Shown one piece after another: positions 11,976-22,915 of a stretch of 64,000 nt of DNA. The position numbers and the translations under genes are program-made. Numbering within the stretch: the stretch's first letter is position 1; each line of letters starts with the position of its first letter. Source of the stretch: Dicaeum eximium (taxonomy: Eukaryota > Chordata > Aves > Passeriformes > Dicaeidae); the NCBI GenBank assembly GCA_013396995.1, contig VWZP01008589.1, positions 260,731 to 324,730 on the forward strand, read 5' to 3'. The notes under the pieces are model-generated. The model did no database searches. It was not told where the DNA came from and saw only the letters and a program-made list of their open reading frames with translations.

Positions 11976-12029
11976 TTTGATGGACCTTTCCATTGACCAG
12001 TGTGGTTGGAGAGGTGGTGACCTCATTCT

Positions 12030-12080
12030 CCAATCCACAGCCATTCCTGAAACCCTATATAATACAAAAATCAAAATAAA
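12030..12080 (+). promoter_or_regulatory. LTR core promoter and poly(A) signal
   Basis: CCAAT at 12030-12034, CTATATAATAC at 12055-12065 and AATAAA at 12075-12080 are correctly ordered for an LTR U3/R junction and have intact consensus cores. This LTR could still start or end transcripts on the plus strand; activity is inferred. Confidence 0.5.
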
Positions 12081-12643
12081 GTTCTCTCTTCTTTGCCTTT
12101 TCCCTGGCTGAAGTTTGCTGTGTCTCTGTGATTCATGTCACACTCTATTGTGACAACTGTGTTCTTTTAATTAAGATGGCACAGCTGCTTTTGTCAATGC
12201 ATTTAAAACTTTCAACTGAGGCAGCTGATTTTTCCATTGTCCGTTCTGTTGGACAGAATTTATGTAGAGTGCTGAATGTTGCTGTTTGCTCTGCAGTTGT
12301 AACTCTCCAGATGGAACTGTTCTGGCAAGAAATCTGAGAAGCCTGAGACATTCAGCTTTTCTTTCATTGGTAAGATGAAACTATCCATTGTCTTGAAGAT
12401 CCCCAAATTTCCATGTCTTTCACTACATAGTCAAGACATCTCTTCATCTTTATAGCTATCATCAATATTTTGACTGTAAATGCAGAAAATGTGTTCCGCA
12501 AAAAGTCCTTGACCTAGGGTAAGAACTACTTAGCAACAACCAAAACAGTGTATTATCAATATTATTCTCATACTAAATCCCAAATCACAGCACTGAATAA
12601 ACTACCAAGAAAATGAACCCTTATCACAGTCAAAACCAGGACA

Positions 12644-15600
12644 CCCTCAGAGGAGTGTTACTTTGCCCAAGTTCCCTGGGATTCATGTCCCAGTGTCATC
12701 ATTCCTGACATAAAAATAGTAACTGAAGAGCAATGATTGAATTGGGGGTAAGATTCAACTATTTTAATGTTAATTGCTTTGGAGTTAATTGTTTAGTAAG
12801 AAAGTGATCTAGGCTCTTTACTGTTGAACAGAGAGACAAATGACTCAGCCCATCCTGAGATGGGAGATGCTGATGAATCACTGAGCAGAAAGATACCTAT
12901 ACCAAAACATCCTCCTTTGAGTATGGAGGAAATGGAGAAGTCTTGCTCGCCAAAATTGTTGAGCTTGAGGACAGATGAAGTGATGGGAGACAAATTGCAT
13001 CCTAGGTTTGCTATAAATCAGGGTTTTGGTTCCCTGTGAATCACAGTGATTGATTAATATGATTGATTTTAAAGAGCAGATGGGATGTCAAAGGAGGAGT
13101 CCAGTTCTGTGAACATAAAACTGTCCAGTCTTCCTCCTGCATATGTGAAAATTAAATGATTGTCCATGTATGGAGGAGTTGCACACCACAGTAGCCTGAA
13201 CAACATGGAAAGCAATTCTGGTGTGTGCAACAAAGCTACACCTAAAGCCCAGGCAGCTTTCAGAGGTCTGGAGAGACTTTTGAAATGTTAGCCCTTCATG
13301 TAAATTCAGTATATATATTTTGAAGAGAAGAAAACCATTATGGTTATGTTTTATTCATATTTATCTTCTGCAGAAAGGTGGCAGTTTTAGGAAATGAGAC
13401 ATGCTGTGCCCCCAGGGGAAAATCCTCCTGTAGATATGTCCTGTACAGGCAAGGACAGAGCAAGTCATCTGGTGGGCACACTGCATATGTGCCTGCTTGG
13501 TGGAAAATTACAAGTTTAATTGGGTTTTTCTCCTGCTGTTTTTTTAATAGTACTGAACCTGTCACTATGCAGGGAACATTGTATATGAAAAATGTCCAAA
13601 AAAGATTAAGGTAAGTGGCATCCTAGTGCATTGTTTAGTGCTTAGGGCATAAATGGCAAATCTCAAAAGACTATGAAAACAATAGAAATAATTTGTAAAA
13701 AAACAAAGCAAAAATTACCATACCATACAGCTTAGTTGTATGCAAATCAGGCAGCATTTAATGTCAGTATCCTAATATTTTTTAAGAAAGAAAGCATAGC
13801 ACTAACAAAGAATGTTAAACTTCCTGGTCCCAGTGGTGACAGAAATCCTTTCAATTCCCATGTGGCACCAGCAGCAATGTAGATTTCTGTACATTCTACT
13901 TGTAGTGTGTCTGTGCCAGCCTCAGTGGTTCTCCAGGAGACACACACAGTGAAGTGAGCATTGGTCTGGGTCCACCAACCAATCTGGGTGCTGGAAAACT
14001 GTGTGTCTCTGTGTATAGTCCAGATTGAAGGTTCCTACTGCAGTACAGGAATTGACAGCCTTACAGTGCCTGCCCCTTCTGCCCCCCAAGGACTGTATGT
14101 CTTATAAGGAATTCACAGTCAGCACTTGGAGGGGAAAGTTGTCTCAAATCACTTTGGGGGGCTATGGAGAATAAGCTTCCATCTCACATCATCCTTGCCT
14201 GGACTCAAAGTCATCCTACCTGTGCCTCCCAAAAGGTTCTTCCTTCCAGACACGCTGAAGTAAGTAGATTGTCCCAGAAATTTTCTTTAGAAGTGGAACA
14301 GTAGTCATCTATAAGACAAAACCAGAGGAAGTATCAATGACTTCCTTACATGTAGTCTATATAATGTAATTCTGAGTGGGCAGAATACTCTATATGGGAT
14401 ACAATTCCATTCTCTTCTCTACCTGGAAGAATTCCAATCACCTCCCACTACCTAGGTAAATGTCCCAGCCAGCAAGGTATAGATGCTCTGGCAGATGTTA
14501 AAGGAAAGAGAAGGGAGAAGAATATAAGGAAAAGGGCTGCTAGTTACATTTTTTTAAGCGTTACCTAAAATTGAATGGGAGCTACTTAGTTTTTAAGATA
14601 TTTCTGTAGGATAAGAGTCCAGGGAAAGAGCAAAACAGCTTATCCAGCCTGGGGCCAGCCAGCCAGGAATCACACTTTTGCATGAAAGGCAAAGTTCTTT
14701 CACACTGTAGTTTCATCTGCCCAAATTAAGTGAAAACTTGTGAAACATATCCACTTCCTCACAGATAAAAGATTGTAAGTGTTAAACCACTTATTTTACA
14801 GTCATTCCATTTTTCTGGCACACCTTACTTGGAGATACATGCTGCGTAGGTCTCTTCTATGTCCTTTCTCCCTGTTTTTTATCGTGTCTCTGCTAAAACT
14901 TTTAGCTGCTCTTCCATTCACAATGCTGTCTTTGATGTCTGTTTATTCCTGGTACCATGCAGTGTCACATAATCAGATGCAATAGCCTCACTGAACAAGT
15001 CCTTCCTTCCAAGCAGAAAATATTTCATGCTGTTGGACCTAGATAAAAGTATACTCTCTTTTGCAGGACAGAAATAGTCCCAGATAATAATTTTTTTTTT
15101 CTGACACACCAGCACTCTTTTATTAAAAAAAAATAATTTGCAAGTCCAATGTGAAAATAAAGAGGTCCTAGAGACAAAAGTAGAATTCACAACAGTTGTT
15201 TTAATTTTTTATTAGTTATACTTTTGTCTTGAAATTTTTAATGAACTGGTATGAAAATTTTCTTATTTAATGTCTAAATAGCTGCTATGGGTCTTTTGAT
15301 AACTTCATGCCTTTGACTTATCCACATATCAGAGCTTAGTGGTTTGACAGGTATCATGAGCAACCATAACTGTGTGCTTTGCTCCAGAGAGTTGTTAACT
15401 AATGACAAAGAAATAACAGCACGATTTTAGCACACATTTTGCACAAACTTAGGAATGTATTTTGTGAGTTAGCTGCAAAGAATTTATTATGCTTGGGAAG
15501 TTCTGTCATTTACAATGTTCTCTGCAGTGGGTACAAACCTGCAAGAGAAATGGATAAATGAATATGATACAAATTTTGTATATAAAATTCACTTCTCTGT

Positions 15601-16940
15601 AGAAGCCTAATGAGAAGCCTGAATACCACTTCTTGTCTGATGTTACAGAGAACTTGAACTTTGTGTTTACTATGTGTTTGCAATTTTAAGTTTAGTTAAA
15701 TTAATATGTCTACTGCATGGTATATCACAGGAATATTAAAATGCTGGGAATTTTGTTCAGCTGATGAAGAAGAATCACTGTCTGAATGTATGTTTATACC
15801 CATATGGTTCAGCCATTTGACTTAATGATTCTTTTCACAGACAACATTGATTAAATTTGGAATTATACTTCCTTCTCTAACTTGTGCTGTTGTCAGATGA
15901 TGATGGCTGCATTTGGCAGGGGCTGACAGCGCATGTGTTTTATTTCAAATATGCCCAGATATAACCATAGTTTGGTTTAAAGGGGAGCTGTTACAAATAC
16001 TTTTTTGACCTGCTATTTCTTTATACATGACCCCACAAAACAGGCTGCAAATTAATGAATTTCATTTTTCTTATTGCGTTGCTTTCCTGTATATTTTTGT
16101 CCACTTATATATCAACTAGAATCTCTGTAAGGCAGGGACTAGTAAATTTTTAGGCTGAGCATATCCTGAGATTTTTATCTGTGACTTTATTTTTGTAGCA
16201 CTCAAAATAATAAGCATAATTTTCGGTACTTTTCTGTTTTGCAATATTGAGTTATTTCATCAGATCCCAATGTGAAAGTTGCTTCAAAAGGAAGCTGCTG
16301 GTTATGAATACAGAAAGTTGTCAACTTGTGAAATGGTTTGACTCCTGAAGAGAACATTCCTGTTTAAAAAATACTTACATCCTTTTTTAGTATTTTTCAT
16401 CTTATGCTGAAGATTTTAAATTGGCTTTTGAACCTGCGTTTGGCATTTTATAGAGCTGAATTAATTGTAGGCTTTATGTTTTCTTTTTCTTGAAAGATTA
16501 TTCAGTTCCATTTTCTCCTTACAAAAATGCCATAAGGGGCTCCCATGAGCCCACAAGAGAAAATGAAAGCTTTCAGTTAATAAAATGCATTTACCTGTGT
16601 GTGTGACTGAACTTCCCCCAGCACTGCTGTTATTATATACCATACATCTCCCACAGATATACAAGACTTAAGGTCAGTGGGGAACAAAAGTTTTTGTATA
16701 AATGCTGGCATGCAAGAGTCCTTCATCTTCTGAAGCCATTGTGCCTGAAGTGTGAAATGGCCATGAGAAAATTTGCTAAAATAACTTCTGTATACTCAGC
16801 TGCTTCTCCCAGAATGACACTTGCAGCTGCAAAGGGTTTCTGTGGACGGGTGCACGATGGTTGTGGTTCAGCCCACAGAGATTTTAGTAGAGGGATGGTA
16901 GATTTAGATAGTAGAGGGAAGTAGAGAGAGGAAGGGAAGA
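12644..16940. other. Gene-free single-copy DNA
   Basis: No gene or confident repeat is seen. A plus frame at 12824-13039 (71 codons) follows a pyrimidine-containing stretch ending in CAG, but it has no recognisable domain. The stretch at about 15700-16100 is AT-rich, low in CpG and non-repetitive, and reads like a possible conserved noncoding element (see findings). Confidence 0.5.
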
Positions 16941-17350
16941 GAATTATAGAATGGCTTGGTTTGGAAGGGCCTTTTTAAAAACCACCTCATTCCAACTCCT
17001 CTGCCATGGACAGGGACAGCTTTCACTAGACCAGGTTGCTCAGAGTCCCATCCAGCCTAGTCTTGAACACTTCCAGGGATGGGGCATACACATCTTCTCT
17101 GGGACACCTGTTCCAGTGCCTCACCACCCTCACCATAAAAAATTCCTTCCTAACATCTGATCTAAACCTGCCCTCTTTCAGTTTAAATCCATTCCCTATT
17201 ACCCTGTCACTACAGGCCCTACTGAAAAGTCTTTCTCTGTCTTTCTTATAAGCCTCTAAAGTACTGAAAGGTTTCTCTGGAGCCTTCTCTTGCCCACACT
17301 GAACAGCCCCAATTCTGTGAGCCTTTCCCAATAGGAGAAATGCTCCATTG
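16941..17350 (-). mobile_element. CR1 LINE, 3' part with ORF2 C-terminus
   Basis: On the plus strand it starts GAATTATAGAATGGCTTGGT, the reverse complement of a CR1 3' end. On the minus strand the end of CR1 ORF2 is readable, with GNGFKLKEGRF, then DVRKEFFMVRVV, then HWNRCPREDVYAPSLEVF and the terminal LDGTLSNLV. This is the family's usual C-terminus, downstream of the reverse transcriptase domain. The catalytic domain is absent (5' truncation at about 17350), so the copy is inactive. About 400 bases are kept. Confidence 0.93.
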
Positions 17351-17460
17351 TTGACTTGTGCTTTAGCAATGACCAGGCAAACTGAGGTTTTCTGTGGAAG
17401 TATCACTTTTTCTTAGATATGACAACTATCTGCTTATGTACTTACATCCTTTTTAATTAC

Positions 17461-17833
17461 ACAATCACAGAATCACAAGGTTGGAAGAGACCTTCAAGAT
17501 CATTGAGTCCAACCTGTGCCCTAACACCTCAACTAAATCATGGCACCCAGTGCCACATCCAGTCTTTTTTAAAACACATCCAGGGATGGTGACTCCACCA
17601 CCTCCCCGGGCAGGCCATTCCAGAACTTAATCACTCGTTCTGTGAAAAACTTCTTCCTAATGTCCAGCCTGCATTTCCCTTGACACAGCTTGAAATTGTG
17701 TCCTCTGGTTCTGTCAGTGCTGCCTGGAGAGAGAGACCAACCCCACCTGGCTACAGCCACCTTTCAGGGATTGTAGAGAGTGATAAGGTCACCCCTGGGT
17801 CTCCTTTTCTCCAGGCTAAACACCCCCAGCTCC
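17461..17833 (-). mobile_element. CR1 LINE, 3' part, different subfamily
   Basis: On the plus strand it begins CAATCACAGAATCACAAGGT and continues AGAGACCTTCAAGATCATTG. The minus strand encodes CR1 ORF2 C-terminal residues ([20 protein letters not shown], then PSLDVF). Its 3' tail differs clearly from the neighbouring CR1, suggesting a different subfamily. The orientation is the same and only 110 bases separate the two. 5'-truncated and inactive. Confidence 0.92.
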
Positions 17834-17862
17834 TGATTGGTAATCATCTCCTGATTGGTAAT
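17830..17862. repeat. 18 bp-period tandem duplication at the CR1 edge
   Basis: CTCCTGATTGGTAAT occurs at 17830 and again at 17848, so the period is 18. It starts inside the last bases of the CR1 copy and runs outwards. Confidence 0.85.
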
Positions 17863-18880
17863 AACTTAAATATACTAAATAGTACTGGCCCTCTGCAGCC
17901 ACCTTTAAATTCATTACCTTTGTATCTTTTAATCAGTTTCAAATCCCACTACAGAGGTTTGACATTTAACTCATGACTAATTAGTTTGCCTAACAGCCTT
18001 AAAAAGAACATAATGACAATCCAAAAAAATTATACTGTAACAACTTGCTTTATCTATTACTAGTATGTTAGTAGAGATGTAACTGTCTCATGCAGAATTG
18101 CTTTGTCTCTATTGCCTTCCCTCTCAAACACACAAATAGTGGAAACCACACCTTCAAAATCACTTAACTAATTTCGTTGAAGCTGTGCTAATTTGCATCC
18201 ATTGAGGACTTGACCAGAAACACACAAGTCTGAGAACCTCATCAAGCAATCACTTCTCATACAATTAGTCCTTAATTGTGTGAGTAGCCCCATTTAGGTT
18301 AGTAGTGAGATAGAATCATATATTTTGGCAGCTACAGGCTTTTCTGCTGAGGTGAGTCACAAAAAGCTGCCCACATCTGCAGGAGCACTTACTTAGGTGA
18401 GACATTTCCGTGCTTCTCCCCCAGTGCTGGTACCTCCCAGAATTTTCCAAGCTCAGTTGTGGTCTGCTCATGCTGCTGAGGGATGAGATACTGAGAATGG
18501 AGGCTTTTCTCCCCACTTTTGGCCTTTCTCTTATCTCAGCCAATGAATGCTCTTCATTAAGGAAATGGGCTTCCCCATCCCAAATACCAGCTGCTGGGTA
18601 TCAGAGCTACCCTCTCAGTGCACACAGCCTGGGGTATGCCTCTGACCCACCTCAAGAAAGTGAGTACCCAAAGTTGTGTTACTGTGATGCCAAGTATGTG
18701 CACACTCTCTCTATAAATTCCCTGACACTCACACTGGTTCTTGTGGTTTTCCTGTGAGCTGCCTGAGAAGCTTGCAGGTACACACTAGTTATTAGTGGTG
18801 ACCAGACTCTATTTGCTTTCAAGATAGCTTTTCTCTGTATTAATTGGGAAAATCTTCCTCAGTGTTTTAGCTCAAACCAA
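17863..18880. other. Gene-free DNA
   Basis: Nothing definite. A 115-codon plus frame at 18410-18757 has no recognisable domain, ends in a low-complexity hydrophobic stretch and is shadowed on the minus strand. I do not call it a gene. Confidence 0.45.
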
Positions 18881-19500
18881 ACCTGCAAGCAGCATGCTAG
18901 CTGTGGGGTTGTAAGAATGATATACTGTCAAATGAAAGGGAGATGTTTCCTTGAACCCTTTATGTTTGAGCAATCTCTCAGTGCCCCCAGGGAAGATGAG
19001 ACCCCTGTGCATGACTAGTCTGTCAGGGCTCTGTTATGGGGACCCCACTAAAAAGCCACTGTGTCAGAGGGTGGTTTGACCAATAATTTGGGGTCACACT
19101 GATGGTGTCCCCACTCTTTGTCAGCTTATTATCAGTTTTGTCAAGCATGTCATCCACTGCCAGCAGCTGCCAGCACGCTTGAAGGACTCAAACTCACACT
19201 TTATGGAATAGCACACTTTATTATCAAACACACTGGTAGTAGAAGACTTTGACAGGTTAAGGTTCAGAGATTGCCATCAGTAGTGTACTGACTGCAAAAA
19301 TGAATCTGAAGCAATATCCGGACAAGCTCTAATCACCAATGAAAGCTCCCTCAGGATAATCAATTGGTGAACATAAAATAAGGTTCTTACCCAGCTGGCA
19401 TACCTGTGGGGACAAGAGAGGTTCAGCCCATTGATGGATCCCAGAAGTTACAATGGAGTCTTCTCTAACCTCTCCCCTACTTAATCTATATTTATATTAT
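18881..19500 (-). mobile_element. Possible LTR-type retroelement remnant
   Basis: This stretch is more GC-rich than its flanks and reads like aged repeat DNA, with several apparent CpG-to-TG/CA changes. On the minus strand there is an AATAAA within GATAATAAAGTGTGCTATTC (about 19212-19231), and the overall style resembles avian LTR/ERV ends. I could not define ends, target duplications or a family name. It could equally be unique DNA. Confidence 0.3.
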
Positions 19501-21544
19501 TTTCATTGTGGGAGGAAAAAAAAAGTAAAGTTAGGGTTTCATGTTTAGGTGGAGTTTGAGTGACTGTACTCATTAGCTTTTGCAGGGCATGAAAAGTAGC
19601 ATGTATTTTTAAGTTAATGAAGCAAAGTTCAGCTTTTGATTACCATCTGGATAATTCCTTTGGCTTAGTTCTCCTTAGCTGCGTTGTTTTCAACAGAGCA
19701 TAACTGCTGTGCTGCTCCATCCTTCCTTTCATATGCGCATTGATTTCAACAGAGCATGACTGCAACACCTTCCTGCCACTCCATCTTTTGTGTCATGGCT
19801 CCCTTGGAGTGATACACACACCTTCCTCAGTGTTCCTGCTTCTGAGGTGTGCAGGCAGTGTGTACCTGGTGAACTACAGCCAATGCATGCACTCCTTGCT
19901 GAGCTTCTTTTTTCGGTTTCCCCATATATTATGTATATATTTATGTGTCTATATATGCTTTTTCCCTCCACTGCTATTTGTCAGATACTTGGGTGTGCTC
20001 GGGGTAAGAAGTAAGAGCTGTAATTCTGAGTTGTAGATGCCTGAGTGGTGACCCAGGGGATTAATCAGCTTGGTGGTTTTGTGCCTCAGGCAGCTGAGGA
20101 TGAGCACAGCCCCATATGGACTTCTTGAGGAGTGGGCCCAACAAAAGATGCTTTGCATTATATAACAAAATATCAAATAAAAATATCAGTGTAGGCCTGT
20201 TTAAAGCCAGAAGTTTCTCAATAGATAAATATGTCTGAAATAATCACCATCTTATTTTTTAAGAGGCCTGGGTAAAATGGCCATTAGAGTTGATAGGTCT
20301 AGACATAATGCTGCTAAAGAAAGTATGGACTTAAAAGTAAATGGTTGCAAATGCTGCTATTTATATAAAAATATTTGGGGATGCTAAATGGTGAATAGAA
20401 ATAATTTGTCAGCTTCATTATCAGAGCAGTATCCAATGTTGATATCTGGTGAAACAAAAGGTATTGGAAAGAGATAATGCTGTGTTTCTTTTTTTGTAAG
20501 TAAGCACTGAAATGGTGGTGGTAAATTCAGACAGGGTATTTTGTGTACCTTTAAAAGGATTCTTTAGTGCTTTCATTCCTTTCTGTTGGTTCACTCTACA
20601 AATGGCAGCTAAAATATTTTCACAACTGCAGATGAGCAGAGGGCATATGCCATGGAATCTCTCAGGCACGAAAAATCACAGCATGTGGCAGCATAAATAT
20701 AACAGTGAACATTTACTGGTTGTTCAGAGACCCATGATAAACCCAGAGCAGAAACATAAATCTTCCTTCTTCATTTAAGACTATACCTAGATAATGTAAT
20801 CTTGTCTTCTAAGTTAAATACATGGGGTGATTTTTTTGGTTTTATTTTTGAGGGGAGGGAGAGGGAACAACTAATTTACAGAAGAGTAAAAAAGCTAACT
20901 GTCTTGAATTTTTAATTTGTGCTGTTATCTTTGAGGTGGGTAAATCTTCTGAGATGCAGTATTCCTACACATAGGCATAGGATGCTATAAAACATGAGGC
21001 TGTGAAACTGATCATGTGTAGGCAAATATGGTCCCTTTTTCACTGCTCAATATTAAAAGTAAAAATCTCATAAAGCATGAGACAGAAAATGCAATCAAGA
21101 TCATATGTAGTTTAAAAACTCATATGAATATGAATACTTTTCTACCACTAATAAAAGTCTAAAATGAAGAGGCATGAACTAGAGTAACTGATTTTGAATG
21201 AAGATACAGACATCTCAAATTCAGCAGGACAGAATTAAAGGGAGCCCAGAGAAAGCAGGGAACTAAGCTTAAAATAAATTCTTTTCACTGGCATTCGTTG
21301 GGGAATATGCCCAACCATAAAACCTTTCTTTGTAGGAGGCAAGTCTGAGGAACTGTCTCAATATAAAAAGACACCAGAAGAGTTTTAGAAAATTGAGTGG
21401 AAAAGGAAGAATCAAACTGATGGTATCAGGCAGTATGAGCCAAGTATATACCTGTTGAACTCAGGGTTGAGTTTGTTGAACAATTAGTTGTAGCTTCCAC
21501 CTTATTGTTTAAAATGTTTTTTTTCTTTTGGTTGGTTTGGGAGT
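19501..21544. other. Gene-free single-copy DNA
   Basis: AT-rich with an ATAT-rich patch at about 19923-19958. Short frames on both strands (19729-20176, 20421-20778) overlap each other and show no family resemblance. Confidence 0.5.
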
Positions 21545-22915
21545 GGCAAATGTAACACCAGTTTTTATCAAAGGGTTGCAGAGAGAATTCAAGGAACTAC
21601 AGAACAGTACCTCTGACTTTTGTGTTGGACAAATTGGTAGAAGCTGTTACAAATGACAGAAAAGAGTAGAGAGGTGAAATACAGCATAGGAGAGAAGGGT
21701 CAAAGCAGATTTCATAGACTGAAGTCATCCTTCACAAATCTATTCTAGTTCTGTGAAGAATATGTGTGTAAGGGTGATGCAGTTCACAAAAATTTTTGAA
21801 AGAGACTTCCAATGATATTTTTAACCACAGAGTCTTGATGATATTAAGACGTCACAGATTAATAATTGGTTAAATGAAAGAAGCCACAGGGTAGGAGTAA
21901 ATGATCTGTATTTCACAATAGAGAGGAGTATGCACAGCTCCAGCCTCTGTTCTGTTTAGTGTATTCATTAATGATCTAAGAAAGAGGATAAGTGATGTGG
22001 TGACAACTGCTGCTTGATCAGACAAAATATTTCAGAATAACCAAAAGTCAGACCAACTGCAAAGAGTACTAGAAGGATTTTTTGTTATTAACTGACTGTA
22101 AAATAGAAATGGCAGATGAAGTCTAGGGCCCAGATATTTTAAATAATGCACCTGGGAAAAGGAGTCTCAAATATACTTATGAAATTATTACTTCCCTATT
22201 AGCTATGTGAATTTGAAGTTATTATACATAATTTTCTGAAAAAAAATCATTATCATGATTATTGATAACTGAAAAGCAAATGGGATGTTAGAAGTTATAA
22301 GGAAAGAAATGGAAGATAAAATTTCTCTTTGTCACTCTTACATATATGGAGTGTTGAGAGCTCATTTCTGATCCCTTAGTCTCAAGATGATGTGGTAGAA
22401 GTAGAAAAGCTAGAGAAGGAAATAAGGTTAAGCAGAAATTTGAAATGGCTTCTGCACACGGGGAGATTGAATGAGTTATGGCTTTTAGCCTGGGAAGGAG
22501 ACCACTGAGCTGTGTATGGTGCAGTTCAGCTGGAGATGATCATTCCCTGTCTCTCCCAGCCTGTGCAGTATGGACAGTGTAATGGTGCTATTAGACATCT
22601 GGCCTAAAACAAACAAGAGGAAGTACTTTTCCACACAGCCTGTAATAGAGCTCAGGAGCTCATTGCTACATGATGACATGATGTGCCAAATGGAAAAGTA
22701 GAAATGCAAATTGGATGATCTGGAGAATCAAGGCCATTGAGAACAAGCTCTGTCACAGAGCAGCCTCAAACACCTGCTCACTGGGAATATCAGCTGTGGT
22801 CAGCAGGGATGTCTGTGTGCCATGTTTCCTGGCAGGAGCATCTGCTGATAGCCACAGCCAGAGACTGGCTACGGGAATGAATGGACCCTTAGTTTGGCCA
22901 AAGTGTCTTAAAACA
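21545..22915 (+). mobile_element. Ancient CR1/L3-type LINE, 3' half of ORF2 plus 3' UTR
   Basis: The order of motifs follows the CR1/L3 reverse transcriptase and 3' end. A degraded NYRPVSLTS-type block lies at about 21590-21625 (GGAACTACAGAACAGTACCT). INNWLNERSHRVGVND is readable from 21858. VLFSVFINDL is readable from 21949, in a different frame. The catalytic FADD-type box that should follow is destroyed by a stop. Downstream come the AATGGCAGATGAAGT, GCAAATGGGATGTTAGAAGT and AAACAAACAAGAGGAAGTAC landmarks of the element's later ORF2, and a tail near ATGGACCCTTAGTTTGGCCA. It has many indels and is old and inactive. The 5' end of the element is missing. Confidence 0.85.

Larger units (their letters stand above)
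9950..11989. repeat. Duplicated 2,040 bp block, copy B
   Basis: This is the second copy of 7830-9869, starting at the first base after the gap. Unlike copy A it runs on without interruption into the rest of the plus-strand LTR (from 11990) and the missing 5' part of the minus-strand ERVL-type LTR (12501-12643). It is therefore the copy that represents the complete locus. Confidence 0.95.
11922..12143 (+). mobile_element. Plus-strand solo LTR of an endogenous retrovirus
   Basis: A short unit with the order expected of an LTR: a possible TG start near 11922, a CCAAT box (12030-12034), a TATA-like CTATATAATAC (12055-12065), AATAAA (12075-12080) and a pyrimidine-rich U5-like stretch ending near CATGTCA (12140). 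The poly(A) signal lies only about 15 bases past the TATA box, a compact arrangement also known from avian alpharetrovirus-type LTRs. No primer-binding site or gag follows, so it is a solo LTR. Both ends are uncertain because I found no clear target duplication. The left edge may lie further upstream. Confidence 0.6.
11066..12500. other. 1.4 kb nested insert, possibly with AAAAG target duplication
   Basis: The ERVL-type LTR breaks after GAAACTGAAAAG (ending 11065) and resumes at AAAAGTCCTTGACC (from 12501). AAAAG is thus present on both sides, as a 5 bp target site duplication would be. The insert comprises a minus-strand CR1 tail at its left end, an unidentified segment (11195-11921), a plus-strand LTR (about 11922-12143) and 357 bases of unassigned DNA. 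An A-rich 5-mer can recur by chance, so a single-event origin is an inference. Confidence 0.5.
10598..12643 (-). mobile_element. ERVL-type solo LTR split by a nested insert
   Basis: The downstream part of the LTR lies at 10598-11065 and the upstream part at 12501-12643. The right-hand piece reads AAGTCCTTGACCTAGGGT, then CTACTTAGCAACAACCAAAA, then TATTCTCATACTAAATCC, and ends CAAAACCAGGACA. In reverse this is the TGTCCTGGTTTTG start expected for this LTR type. Joined conceptually, the two pieces give about 610 bases, the length I would expect for a complete LTR of this family. On its sense strand the TATA-like site is decayed (TATCTAAAC in place of TATATAAAC), so it is unlikely to be an active promoter. 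No internal retroviral genes are seen. The 1,435 bases in between are a later insertion. Confidence 0.75.

Noticed and set aside
12824..13039. 71-codon plus frame preceded by an acceptor-like pyrimidine tract and CAG
   Set aside because: No downstream donor, no domain, no partner exon. Insufficient for an exon call.
17026..17406. 126-codon minus-strand frame as a host gene
   Set aside because: It is the decayed C-terminus of CR1 ORF2, not a host protein.
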